From: Oscillospiraceae bacterium
GTDB taxonomy: Bacteria > Bacillota > Clostridia > Oscillospirales > Ruminococcaceae
NCBI GenBank assembly: GCA_017399765.1
Contig: JAFQBH010000021.1
Coordinates: 1-64,000 of the forward strand
Length of the DNA: 64,000 bases
Reading direction: 5' to 3'
Part shown: positions 7,393-16,450 of the stretch, piece after piece
Layout of the letters: every line of letters starts with the position of its first letter
How positions within the stretch are numbered: position 1 is the first letter of the stretch
Translations under genes and position numbers: made by a program
The notes under the pieces: model-generated
What the model was told of the DNA's origin: nothing
Databases searched by the model: none
What the model saw: only the letters and a program-made list of their open reading frames with translations

Positions 7393-10300
7393 TTATACGT
7401 AATATCCATTTTCAAGCAATGCAATAATAACTTTCTGAGCCCTTTCATGCCAAATAGCTGCGGAACCCGTATTCATCTGTACACCACAGACATTTGCAGC
7501 AACACTTAAATCATAGTCTAAAGCATTTTGATAAAAAGAAAACGCATTAATTAAAAGATCTTGCAGAGAATATTTTACACCATCGAAATTATAATACACA
7601 TTAAAATCTCCAAGCATATTATACGCTACTGCAATAGAATTTTGAGCTGCGCTTGCACTTTCCTGTGCGTATTGACCTGCTGTCCTTGCGGAACTGTAAT
7701 ATCCTCTATCATAATATTCTACAGCTCTCTCCGAATCATTCATAGCATCAATTGAATAACTTATACCAGTGTCCAATACATCTGCTATTTCTAAAAGTTC
7801 TTCTTTTGTAAGCCAAGCATCCGGATCAAATTTTCCGCAAGCTGTACAAATTCCTCCACTATAGCTGTGTCCCGGATTAGGTTGTTTGACTCCGCATCTG
7901 CTGCATTTTCCTGCCGTTGTACAGTTGCCCCCAACATAGTTATGCCCAAGGGCAGAACCGGAAGTTGTTCCGCAGGTTCTGCATTTTTTTGCCTCAGTAC
8001 AAGTTGCGTCGTTCCAGCTATGTCCGTTTGCCGGAATAGACTCGGTATAACTGTCTTTGCAAACCGAGCAAGTGTAAGTTTTTATTCCGGTTTCTGTACA
8101 TGTCGCTTCTGTTGTCACTTTGGAACTATAGCTATGTTTTCCTGTTGCGGAAATTTCTTTTGTATAGCTATCTTTGCAAACCGAGCAAGTATATGTCATT
8201 ACACCATTGCTTGCACAAGTTGCTGCAGTTGTTACTTTTCCGGAATAGCTATGGCCGGCACTGCTTCCGGAAGTTATTCCGCAAGCTTTACATGTCTTGG
8301 GTTTCGTGCAAGTTGCACTGTTCCAATCATGTTCTTTCATAGGAATCGTCTCATCATAACTATCGCCGCAAACAGAGCAGGTATAAGTTTTTATTCCGGT
8401 TTCTGTACATGTTGCATCTATTTTTATTTTGGAATTATAACCGTGTTTTCCTGTTGCGGGAATTTCTTCTGTATAACTCTTTTGACAATCAGAACAAGTG
8501 TAAGTTTTTATGCCCGAATCTGCGCATGTTTCAGCTTTTGTAACTTCGGAAATATAATTATGATTTTCATTCGTGGGCACTGCTTCAGTATAGCTATCGC
8601 CGCAAACTGAACACGTAAAAGTTTTTACTCCTTCTTTCACGCAAGTCGCTTCGGTAGTTATCATTCCGTTGTATTTGTGTCCCATCGGACTTGCTTCAGC
8701 AATAATAAATTCTCCGCATGCACAATAAACATTTTTTGTTCCGAATTCAGTACATGTCGGTGCATCTGTAATTAAGTCTTTAGTGTAATCGTGTTCGTGT
8801 CCATCTTCACACGGGAATACTGTAATAATGTTTACGGCAAATTTACGAATTATGTTTGCATCAATTATAGTTGTTTTTCCGTCGCCGTTAACGTCAGAAG
8901 AATATTCTTGTTTTCCGCTGAATGGAATCAGTTTTGCCACCAGTAATCTTGTCAAATATACATCTTTAACTGTGATTTCTCTGTCAACATCCACATCACC
9001 ATAAATATATTCAATTTTAGGAATAATTTCCGTTTCGATATCACCGCAAAGTTCACATCTTCTATATTTTTCTCCGGTTTCATCCCATGTAGGTTTCTTG
9101 GTTTCATACCATTCGCCAAAACGGCATTCATGTTCTCCCCAACCCCAAGCTTTGTATCCGTTCCATCTTCCGTCCTCGATAATCCATGTTAAATTACCAA
9201 TGGGGTAATAGACTATATCATTCGAATCAAACACAGGCAAAATATCGTTATTATCAAGTTTAGGTGCATCTCCGGTAAAATAATAATCATATATTCCACA
9301 TTTATCAAAAGCTTTCATATATATTGTTGTTATACTTTCAGGAAAAATAAGATTTCCTGTGAATCCGGAACAACCTCTAAATGCAAAGCTTCCTATCGTT
9401 TCAATACTGTTTCCAATAGTAAGACTTTCCGAAAATCCGGAACATCCATCGAATGCTGAACTTTCTATTGATATAACACTATTGGGAATAATAAGATTTC
9501 CGGTAAAACCTGAACAACCAGAGAAGGCAGAATTTTCTATTGTTGTTACGCCGTTTCCTATAATAAGGTTTCCGGTGAATCCAAAACAGTTCTCGAAAGC
9601 ACTTTCATATATTTTTTTCACGCTGTCCGGAATAACAAGGTCTCCGATAAACCCAAAACAGCCATAAAAAGCCTCTTCTCCAATAGCCTTTACGCTGTTT
9701 CCAATTGTAATTCCGATGAATCCTGAACAGTTTTTAAAAACGTAATTATTAATTGCTGTTACATTGTTTCCTATTATGAGATTTCCATCAAACCCGGAAC
9801 ATTTTTTGAAAGCACTTTCACCTATTGTCGTCACGCTATCCGGAATAACAAGGTCACCGGTAAACCCGGAACAACCATTGAAAGCACCGCTTTCTATTGT
9901 TGTCACACCATTTCCTATAGTAAGGTTTCCGGTAAACCCGGAACAACCATTGAAAGCATAATATCCAATTGTAGTTACACTGTCCGGAATAACAAGATCT
10001 CCGGTAAATCCGGAACATTCTCTGAAAGCATAGGTTTCTATAGATTCGACACTGTTTCCTATGGTAAGGCTTCTAAAACCGGAACAATTATAGAAAGAAT
10101 AACCACCTATCCTTGTCATGCTGTTAGGAATAACAAGGCTTCCAAAACCAGAGCAGTCATAAAACGCAGCATTTCCTATTGTTGTTACTCCTTCTTCAAT
10201 TATAAGTTCCCCTATTTCACTTGACATATTTCGCCAAGGTGCGATTTCACCATTTTTTGGAAAGATCTCATAATCTGCCATCGCGCCTTCACCGCTTATG

Positions 10301-10947
10301 ATAAGTTCATCATTATTATCAAGAGCCCAGACAAGGTTTTTTCCGTCGCCTTCAGCACCGCAATAACCTTTTCCTTTTAGAGTTGTTTTGCCTTCTACAG
10401 AATCATAAATATAAATATTACTGTAACCTTGCCATTTGCCATTCTTTAAACTCCAAGTGTTTTTTTCCCAATTATAATAAAGTTTATCAAACCTATCAAA
10501 AGAACCATGATTCCCGTCTGGATCTACTACGTTCGGACATCCTTCGAAAATATAGTTATCTACTCCGCAATATTCAAAAGAACCCTCCCCAATGTTTACA
10601 ACACTTGACGGAATTACAATATCTCCTGAAGATACACTGCAGAAATAGAAGGTATAATTTCCGATTGTAGTCACGCCTTCTTCAATAATAATCTTATATA
10701 CTTTCCCACTGTGTTCTCCCCAAGGCGCAGCTGTTCTATTGTTTGATGAAATATAATAACCCATCATTTTCCCTTCACCACTTATGGTAAGAGTTCCATC
10801 TGCGGTAAGTACCCATTCAAGGTTCGTTCCGTCGCCTTCTCCGCCGCAATAACCGGAAGCAATGATATCAGAATCTGCCGCAAACGCGGTTACCGAAACC
10901 GCAACGGCCAAAATTACAAAAAGAACAAGTGAAAAAACTTTTTTCAT
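7393..10947 (-). CDS. Secreted BspA-type LRR protein with dockerin
   Basis: An 1184-residue exported protein. Residues 1-24 form a signal peptide ending AFA. About residues 30-610 are BspA/TpLRR-type leucine-rich repeats of about 23 residues with the pattern FTGDLVIPDSVTTIG.SAF..CSG. Residues about 646-712 form a type I dockerin with two Ca2+-loop motifs (DVDVDREITVKD, DVNGDGKTTIID). Residues about 713-1040 contain repeats of the form ATC.E.GIKTYTCSVCGDSYTE.IPA.GH with paired CXXC. The C-terminus (about 1045-1184) is helical and Ala-rich. A dockerin implies docking on a cohesin scaffold at the cell surface. AGGAGG precedes the ATG. Ligand unknown. Confidence 0.9.
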   Translation of the reverse strand: MKKVFSLVLFVILAVAVSVTAFAADSDIIASGYCGGEGDGTNLEWVLTADGTLTISGEGKMMGYYISSNNRTAAPWGEHSGKVYKIIIEEGVTTIGNYTFYFCSVSSGDIVIPSSVVNIGEGSFEYCGVDNYIFEGCPNVVDPDGNHGSFDRFDKLYYNWEKNTWSLKNGKWQGYSNIYIYDSVEGKTTLKGKGYCGAEGDGKNLVWALDNNDELIISGEGAMADYEIFPKNGEIAPWRNMSSEIGELIIEEGVTTIGNAAFYDCSGFGSLVIPNSMTRIGGYSFYNCSGFRSLTIGNSVESIETYAFRECSGFTGDLVIPDSVTTIGYYAFNGCSGFTGNLTIGNGVTTIESGAFNGCSGFTGDLVIPDSVTTIGESAFKKCSGFDGNLIIGNNVTAINNYVFKNCSGFIGITIGNSVKAIGEEAFYGCFGFIGDLVIPDSVKKIYESAFENCFGFTGNLIIGNGVTTIENSAFSGCSGFTGNLIIPNSVISIESSAFDGCSGFSESLTIGNSIETIGSFAFRGCSGFTGNLIFPESITTIYMKAFDKCGIYDYYFTGDAPKLDNNDILPVFDSNDIVYYPIGNLTWIIEDGRWNGYKAWGWGEHECRFGEWYETKKPTWDETGEKYRRCELCGDIETEIIPKIEYIYGDVDVDREITVKDVYLTRLLVAKLIPFSGKQEYSSDVNGDGKTTIIDANIIRKFAVNIITVFPCEDGHEHDYTKDLITDAPTCTEFGTKNVYCACGEFIIAEASPMGHKYNGMITTEATCVKEGVKTFTCSVCGDSYTEAVPTNENHNYISEVTKAETCADSGIKTYTCSDCQKSYTEEIPATGKHGYNSKIKIDATCTETGIKTYTCSVCGDSYDETIPMKEHDWNSATCTKPKTCKACGITSGSSAGHSYSGKVTTAATCASNGVMTYTCSVCKDSYTKEISATGKHSYSSKVTTEATCTETGIKTYTCSVCKDSYTESIPANGHSWNDATCTEAKKCRTCGTTSGSALGHNYVGGNCTTAGKCSRCGVKQPNPGHSYSGGICTACGKFDPDAWLTKEELLEIADVLDTGISYSIDAMNDSERAVEYYDRGYYSSARTAGQYAQESASAAQNSIAVAYNMLGDFNVYYNFDGVKYSLQDLLINAFSFYQNALDYDLSVAANVCGVQMNTGSAAIWHERAQKVIIALLENGYYV

Positions 10948-11190
10948 ATCCGTTCCCTCCTGTACGTAATCCGATAATCTATATAAATATCCAATTTTAT
11001 TATAGGTCTGTTTTTCTTTAAAAGCAAGGTTTATTTAAAACGGATTCTTCGCTTTGCTCAGAATTACGGTGATTTGCCTTTGCAATCTTTCGCAGAAGAT
11101 GTAACAACGGGCGCCGAAAAACATTGACTTCCCCATTAAAAAGTGTTATTTTATATGTGTATAAATATGTCTTTTTTGGGGGTGCCGGAT

Positions 11191-11676
11191 TTGGCAGTAC
11201 ATGAAGTACATATCGTAAAGGCGGAAAAAGCGAAGATCGAAGAATACAAACGCATTTTCGATGATTCCAAACTTTATAAGCATTACGGCGAAAACGTCTA
11301 TGACTGGATGGGCAGTGCCCTTGCAAACGACGAAGTCTGGATCGCGGAAGACCGCAACGGTGAGGCAGTCGGCTTTATGTGGATGCAGATCGAAAGCGTT
11401 TACGCAAATATGCCCTATCTTGCGCTTCTCGGCGTCCGCAGGGATTATCGTTCCCATGGCGTCGGCCAGATGCTCCTCAAATATTTCATCGAAAGCTATG
11501 AATCCAAAGGTTACGACCGCGGCTTTATCGCAGTAAACGATTTTAACCCCCTTGCAAGAAGACTTTATGAGGATATGGGCTTCCACAAATTCATGCAGAT
11601 GCCCGAAAGCCTTGACCCCAGCCACAATCTCTATCTTTTGATGAGAAAATCCCGCAAACACAACAGCAACGTTTAA
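11191..11676 (+). CDS. GNAT family N-acetyltransferase
   Basis: A 161-residue GNAT acetyltransferase. The acetyl-CoA loop is LLGVRRDYRSHGVGQMLLKYF (R-x-x-G-x-G type), followed by a C-terminal ND..PLARRLYEDMGF motif. The TTG at 11191 is preferred because GGGGGTG lies six bases upstream and because the resulting N-terminus (MAVHEVHIVKAEKAK) aligns with the internal MANKIEIVKADPAK of the next gene; an in-frame ATG at 11143 is possible. It is one of two adjacent paralogues. The substrate cannot be told. Confidence 0.85.
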   Translation: MAVHEVHIVKAEKAKIEEYKRIFDDSKLYKHYGENVYDWMGSALANDEVWIAEDRNGEAVGFMWMQIESVYANMPYLALLGVRRDYRSHGVGQMLLKYFIESYESKGYDRGFIAVNDFNPLARRLYEDMGFHKFMQMPESLDPSHNLYLLMRKSRKHNSNV

Positions 11677-11712
11677 ACAAGAGTTTTTTAATATCGGAAC
11701 GGAGGAAATTCA

Positions 11713-12213
11713 ATGAGCTATCATCGCGAAGCACAGTATATGGCAAACAAAATCGAAATTGTAAAAGCCGATCCCGCAAAAAAAGAGGATTACAAACGCA
11801 TTTTCGATAACAGCCCTCTTTATAACCATTATTTCAAAAAGACCGATCTTCTTGATAAATGCCTTTCCGATGCCCTTAAAGCAGGCCGCGCTTTTGTTGC
11901 GGTTGACCGCAACGGCGAAGCTGTCGGCTATATGGCAATGAGCACTTCCGACCCGATGGTAGATGGTCTTCCCTGCCTCACTCTTCTCGGCGTTAAAGAT
12001 ACCATGCGCGGAAGAGGAATCGGCCAGATGCTTCTCGGTTTCTATATCGAAGTTATGAGCCAGCTCGGCTTTAAGGAATGCGCTCTTGTTGTAAACGATT
12101 GGAACCCCAGAGCAAGAAAACTTTACGACTCCCTCGGATTCAAACTCCGCAGAAGCTATGAAGACCAGGTTATCGGCGGCTGGATGAACCATATCCTCGT
12201 TAAAAAACTCTGA
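11713..12213 (+). CDS. GNAT family N-acetyltransferase (paralogue)
   Basis: A 166-residue GNAT protein clearly homologous to its upstream neighbour over the full length (shared EDYKRIFDNSPLYNHYF-like N-terminus, LLGVKDTMRGRGIGQMLLGFY acetyl-CoA loop, VNDWNPRARKLYDSLGF). GGAGG precedes the ATG. The pair probably arose by tandem duplication; residues around the substrate pocket differ, so specificities may have diverged. A hairpin terminator follows. Confidence 0.9.
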   Translation: MSYHREAQYMANKIEIVKADPAKKEDYKRIFDNSPLYNHYFKKTDLLDKCLSDALKAGRAFVAVDRNGEAVGYMAMSTSDPMVDGLPCLTLLGVKDTMRGRGIGQMLLGFYIEVMSQLGFKECALVVNDWNPRARKLYDSLGFKLRRSYEDQVIGGWMNHILVKKL

Positions 12214-12230
12214 TAAACAAAATTTACGGA

Positions 12231-12256
12231 AGGCACCGCAAAGCGGTGCCTTTTTT
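12231..12256 (+). terminator. Terminator after the GNAT pair
   Basis: GGCACCGC pairs with GCGGTGCC across an AAA loop, followed by six T. Confidence 0.9.
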
Positions 12257-12257
12257 C

Positions 12258-12286
12258 TTGCTTATTTCGGAATGAACATATATAAT
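12258..12286 (+). promoter_or_regulatory. Promoter of the aminopeptidase gene
   Basis: TTGCTT (12258-12263) and TATAAT (12281-12286) are 17 bp apart, directly after the preceding terminator. Confidence 0.65.
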
Positions 12287-12323
12287 ATAAAGGTAAATCT
12301 GTATATAGGAGGAGATATTTCCT

Positions 12324-13610
12324 ATGAATAAAAAACTTTTTGATTTTATTAAAAAAAGTCCGACTCCCTTTCATGCGGTAAAAACCGTTTGCGAAACCCT
12401 TTCCGAAAAAGGCTATTTTGAACTTTGCGAAAGCGAAAAATGGAATCTTGAAGCGGGAAAAGGTTATTTTGTTACAAGGAACGGTTCTTCCGTAATCGCC
12501 TTCCGTGTTCCGGAAAATGATTTTTCCGGTTTTATGCTCACCGCTTCCCATTGCGACAGCCCCTGCTTCAAAATCAAGGAAAACCCGGAACTTGCGGATA
12601 ATTATTACGTCCGCCTTTCCACCGAAGGTTACGGCGGAATGCTTTGCTCAACCTGGATGGACAGACCTCTTGCGGTTGCCGGAAGGATAACCGTCCGCAC
12701 CGAAAAAGGAATTTCCGTACGCCTTGTTGATACCAAAGAACCCTGCGCAATTATCCCCAACGTTGCTATCCATATGAACCGCGAAGCAAACAAAGGAATG
12801 GCATATAATGCCGCAGTCGATATGCTCCCGCTCTTTGCCGAAAGCGAAGCAAAAGGTTCTTTTAAAGCTCTTATCGCAAAAACCGCCGGCGTTGATGAAA
12901 AAGATATCCTCACCACCGACCTTATCGTTTATAACCCCCAGCCCGGGACAGAATGGAACGGATTTATCTCCTCTCCGCGGCTTGATGATCTCCAGTGCGC
13001 TTTCGGCGCTCTTGAAGCTTTTGTTTCCGCAAAAGATGCAGAAAATATTCCCGTTTACTGCGTTTTCGATAACGAAGAAGTCGGAAGCCAGACCAAACAG
13101 GGCGCCGCTTCCACATTTATTGCCGCGATTCTTGAACGCATAAGCGAAAGTCTTGGGCTTTCCGCTTCCGAACATTACGGAAAAATTGCAAACAGCTTTA
13201 TGCTTTCCTGCGATAACGCTCATGCGGTTCACCCGAACCACCCGGAATTCCAGGACAAAAACCACGCTGTTTACATGAACAAAGGCATCGTTATCAAATA
13301 TAATGCAAACCAGCGTTACACTTCCGATGCGGTTTCCGCGGCGATTTTTGCTCTTGTCTGTGAAGAGGCCGGCGTTCCTTACCAGCGTTATGCAAACCGC
13401 GCAGATATGCCCGGCGGCAGCACCCTTGGAAACATTGCCAACACCCAGGTTTCTCTCAACACCGTTGATATCGGTCTTCCCCAGCTTGCGATGCATTCTT
13501 CTTACGAAACCGCCGGCGCAAAAGACACCGAATATTACGTAAAAGCTCTCACCTGCTTCTATGGCAAAACTCTTGTTATGGAAAGCGACGGAGAATATTC
13601 TTTTAAATAA
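12324..13610 (+). CDS. apeB: M18 family aminopeptidase
   Basis: A 428-residue cytosolic metallo-aminopeptidase removing N-terminal, often acidic, residues from peptides. Typical M18 signatures are present: FIKKSPTPFHAV at the start, TASHCDSP with the first zinc-ligand His, AVDMLPLFA, the catalytic-Glu region VFDNEEVGSQTKQGA, and SCDNAHAVHPNHPE, with GLPQLAMHSSYETAG near the end. AGGAGG-like sequence precedes the ATG. It is followed 11 bp later by plsC and is probably cotranscribed with it. Confidence 0.95.
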   Translation: MNKKLFDFIKKSPTPFHAVKTVCETLSEKGYFELCESEKWNLEAGKGYFVTRNGSSVIAFRVPENDFSGFMLTASHCDSPCFKIKENPELADNYYVRLSTEGYGGMLCSTWMDRPLAVAGRITVRTEKGISVRLVDTKEPCAIIPNVAIHMNREANKGMAYNAAVDMLPLFAESEAKGSFKALIAKTAGVDEKDILTTDLIVYNPQPGTEWNGFISSPRLDDLQCAFGALEAFVSAKDAENIPVYCVFDNEEVGSQTKQGAASTFIAAILERISESLGLSASEHYGKIANSFMLSCDNAHAVHPNHPEFQDKNHAVYMNKGIVIKYNANQRYTSDAVSAAIFALVCEEAGVPYQRYANRADMPGGSTLGNIANTQVSLNTVDIGLPQLAMHSSYETAGAKDTEYYVKALTCFYGKTLVMESDGEYSFK

Positions 13611-13621
13611 AGAGGTTTTTT

Positions 13622-14434
13622 ATGGTTTTTATCTTCCCTTTGCTTGGTGCGGTTTTTTCCGTACTTACCGTTTTAATAAGGAACATTTCCGGTTCGGATA
13701 TGCTTTTTGACGGATTTTTTTATTTCTTTGATTACACCCTTCTTCTTGCCCTTTGCTACGTTGCTTTTATTGTAATTCTTTCGCTTTTTGTCGATTTAAA
13801 AAAGCCGAACGAAAAATTCAGCGTTTTTTATAACAAGGTCGTTTCCCTTACCTTAAAAATCGCCCTTTCCGCCTGCAACGTAAAGGTTAAAATCGAAGGC
13901 GAAGAAAAAATCCCGAAAGAACGTTTTTTGCTTATACAAAATCATAAAGCGATGTTCGACCCGGTTGTAAGCCTTGCCTTTCTCGGAAAATATGAAATCG
14001 GATTTATTACAAAACCGGAAAACACCAATCTGCCCGTAATAAACAAATTCATGCACCGGATCTGCTGCGTTCCAATCGATCGCGAAAACCCGCGCAACGC
14101 CGTAAAAGCAATAAATGCGGCTTCCGAAAACATTAAAAACAACATTTGCTCAATGGCGATCTATCCGGAAGGAACAAGATCAAAAAGCGGCGAAATGCTT
14201 CCTTTCCATGCGGGATCTTTCAAAATTGCAACAAAAAGCGGTGCACCCATTGTTGTAACAACTGTTGATAATACAAACCTTGTTCACAAAAACGCGCCTT
14301 TCAAACGCACCGTAATAACCCTTCGTGTTTGCGAAGTAATACCTTCCGAAGAAGTTATCGCTTCATCTACCGCCGAACTTTCCGAAAAATCCAGAAAAAT
14401 CATTTGTGATTCCCTTGGAATAGACGAAAAGTAA
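13622..14434 (+). CDS. plsC: 1-acyl-sn-glycerol-3-phosphate acyltransferase
   Basis: A 270-residue membrane acyltransferase making phosphatidic acid from lysophosphatidic acid. Two N-terminal hydrophobic segments (about 1-60) are followed by the HX4D catalytic box NHKAMFDP, then CVPIDRENPRNA and the substrate motif IYPEGTRSKSGEMLPFHAGSF, and a proline-containing fourth motif (GAPIVVTTVDNT). It closes the unit with the M18 peptidase before the terminator at 14455. Confidence 0.92.
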   Translation: MVFIFPLLGAVFSVLTVLIRNISGSDMLFDGFFYFFDYTLLLALCYVAFIVILSLFVDLKKPNEKFSVFYNKVVSLTLKIALSACNVKVKIEGEEKIPKERFLLIQNHKAMFDPVVSLAFLGKYEIGFITKPENTNLPVINKFMHRICCVPIDRENPRNAVKAINAASENIKNNICSMAIYPEGTRSKSGEMLPFHAGSFKIATKSGAPIVVTTVDNTNLVHKNAPFKRTVITLRVCEVIPSEEVIASSTAELSEKSRKIICDSLGIDEK

Positions 14435-14454
14435 AGCCGTGCTCAAAACAAAAA

Positions 14455-14484
14455 GCCGTGCTCATTTTTGAGCACGGCTTTTTT
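14455..14484 (+). terminator. Bidirectional terminator between plsC and the pseudokinase
   Basis: GCCGTGCTCA (14455-14464) pairs with TGAGCACGGC (14469-14478), with T-runs on both strands. An extra copy of the left arm (AAAGCCGTGCTCAAAA) lies just upstream at 14434-14449. Confidence 0.9.
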
Positions 14485-14493
14485 ATTTTATTG

Positions 14494-16203
14494 TTATCCG
14501 CGGCCGTCGATTATGACAATTCCCGAAGGTTGGTCATCATCATCTTCTCCCCAGCTGCTTCCGCCGCTTTCAAGTGCCCCGTAATAAATAAGTACTTTGC
14601 TCATTCTGTCGCCGATGTTAACTTCGGTTTCGGCTTCAACAGACTGGTCATATACAATATTATAATCATGTTCAGCACTGTAGTTCGGAACAAGCTGGAA
14701 AGAAATTTTAAGTTCGGAAAGTTTTCCGGTAACTTCTTCAACAGTCATTCCTACACAATTGGGCATCGGGATTTTTTCCGGTCCTTTGCTTACCTTAAGA
14801 ACAACAGTTGTTCCTTCTTCAACTTCGGTACGGTATTTTACAGACTGTTCAAAAATCATTCCCTCAACATATTCGTTGTTGTTTTCTTCTTCAAAAATAA
14901 TTTCGAAGCTTGCATACTGGGAATTGTTTTCAACGTCGGTTTTCATTCTTCCAACAAAATTAGGCATGGAAATAAGATATCCCTGAACGGAAGATTCCTG
15001 TTCTTCGGAAATACTTGAAGAAGGTTCGTTCGGGTCTTTTTTATTGCCGAATCCGAGAATTTCAGTAAAACGGAAAAGGAAAGCAACAAGCCCCAGAAGT
15101 ATAGCCATAGCTATAATTGTTGCAATTACTCCCCAGGGAAGGCGGATTTTTCTTTTTGCTTTTTCCTCTTTCTCTTCGGGATAATAATCTTCCGCTTCTT
15201 TAATGATTTCTTCTTCTGCCGCACCGAAAAGTTTTGTGTTTGAACTTGCGGATTCAAGAAGTTCCGCGGTAAAATCATCTATTGAACGTGTGCGATATTC
15301 GCTGTTAAGGGTCATCGCGTTCATTATGGCGTCGGAAACTTCGGAAGAAATGTTGAAATTAAGTTTTTCCGGGGAACAAAGATGGTCAATTTCCTTTCTG
15401 GATTCCGCATCCGCGGGCATTGTTCCGGTAAGAGATTTGTAAAGAACCGCCGCAACGGAATAAACGTCCGTCCATTCGCCCTGCCAGCTTCCCGGAAAAT
15501 ATTGTTCCGGTGCGGAATAACCCGCGGAAAGGTCCGGTTCAACAATTGAATCTTTTGAAAACAAAGCCGCGGTTCCGAATCCGCAAAGCAAAAGCTGTCC
15601 CTTTGCATTCACCCTTATGCTTTCGGGAGAAATTCCCCTGTGAACAAATCCGTTGCTGTGAAGATATGTAAGGGTAGTAAAAAGCGGCATAAACAATTTT
15701 TTCACCTGCGGCCAGGTAAATTCACCGCCGTTGTGACTTAAATAATCGCCGTAAGAAATTGTTTTGATATATTTATAAACTGCATAAACGGTGTTGTTTT
15801 CACGGAAAACATTAAGAACCGGCATAAGATATTCCGTATGGCGGAAATTGCGAAGGGAATCAAAAAGATCATAATAATCCGCCATAAGGGTTTTGTATTG
15901 GGCTTCGCAGCCCGAAAAAGGAACAACCTCACCGGTAAGATCGCTTCTTTTTGCAATTTTTCCGGGCATATATTCCTGAACAAAAACTTTTTCCTCGTTT
16001 TCTTTGTCAAAACCGATATATGTTATTGATTCACCGTTCATTCTTATCATTTTTCCGATAAGATATTTTTCACCGATAACCGTTCTTACCGGAATGCAGT
16101 TTTCATATGTGGGTGCATCTTCATCAAAACCACAGCGGCATTTTCCGCTTTCATCAAGCACAGACATGCATCCCATACAGAGATCGCGTTTTTCTGTAAT
16201 CAA
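14494..16203 (-). CDS. PASTA-domain pseudokinase (Ser/Thr kinase fold)
   Basis: A 569-residue membrane protein. Residues 1-25 form a zinc-ribbon-like knot (C9, C12, C22, C24). Residues about 43-315 have the Ser/Thr kinase fold, with clear C-lobe landmarks (GYSAPEQYFPG and EWTDVYSVAAVLYKSLTG). The catalytic residues are absent: the VAIK Lys is Q76, the HRD loop reads HRG (G190), the loop Asn is S195, and DFG is GFG (G208). A transmembrane helix spans about 356-377, followed by two extracellular PASTA repeats (about 408-473 and 474-545) and an acidic tail. It probably senses cell-wall fragments without phosphorylating, acting as a scaffold or allosteric partner. It has its own promoter at 16290-16318. 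Confidence 0.88.
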   Translation of the reverse strand: MITEKRDLCMGCMSVLDESGKCRCGFDEDAPTYENCIPVRTVIGEKYLIGKMIRMNGESITYIGFDKENEEKVFVQEYMPGKIAKRSDLTGEVVPFSGCEAQYKTLMADYYDLFDSLRNFRHTEYLMPVLNVFRENNTVYAVYKYIKTISYGDYLSHNGGEFTWPQVKKLFMPLFTTLTYLHSNGFVHRGISPESIRVNAKGQLLLCGFGTAALFSKDSIVEPDLSAGYSAPEQYFPGSWQGEWTDVYSVAAVLYKSLTGTMPADAESRKEIDHLCSPEKLNFNISSEVSDAIMNAMTLNSEYRTRSIDDFTAELLESASSNTKLFGAAEEEIIKEAEDYYPEEKEEKAKRKIRLPWGVIATIIAMAILLGLVAFLFRFTEILGFGNKKDPNEPSSSISEEQESSVQGYLISMPNFVGRMKTDVENNSQYASFEIIFEEENNNEYVEGMIFEQSVKYRTEVEEGTTVVLKVSKGPEKIPMPNCVGMTVEEVTGKLSELKISFQLVPNYSAEHDYNIVYDQSVEAETEVNIGDRMSKVLIYYGALESGGSSWGEDDDDQPSGIVIIDGRG

Positions 16204-16289
16204 AGCAAACGCCTCCTTATAATAAAACTTGATTTATGTTTGCACGGAATTTCCGTGTTTTTATTTTAATACATATCTATTCATAATAT

Positions 16290-16318
16290 ATAATATACTA
16301 TTTTTATTCAGGTTTCAA
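16290..16318 (-). promoter_or_regulatory. Promoter of the pseudokinase gene
   Basis: On the minus strand TTGAAA (16313-16318) and TATTAT (16290-16295) are separated by 17 bp, about 87 bp before the start codon. Confidence 0.55.
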
Positions 16319-16370
16319 GTTTTTTGATAAAACTAATTTTATGACCTTTCGGAATATTTTATTCAAAAAA

Positions 16371-16411
16371 CGATAAAGCTCCGTCACCTTTAATAGGACG
16401 GAGCTTTATCG
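16371..16411 (-). terminator. Terminator after the degenerate P-type ATPase
   Basis: A 15-bp perfect stem (CGATAAAGCTCCGTC, 16371-16385, with its complement at 16397-16411), followed on the minus strand by a T-run. Confidence 0.85.
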
Positions 16412-16450
16412 TTTTGGAAAGGAAAAAGATATGAAAGGTAAAAGATGTAA

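Noticed and set aside
7867-8610. Repeated Cys-rich plus-strand frame in the LRR gene
   Set aside because: It mirrors the CXXC repeats of the minus-strand protein.
9359-9961. Tandem repeats at 9.3-10 kb as a possible CRISPR array
   Set aside because: The roughly 69-bp periodicity is that of 23-residue leucine-rich repeats in the coding frame, without constant repeats or unique spacers.
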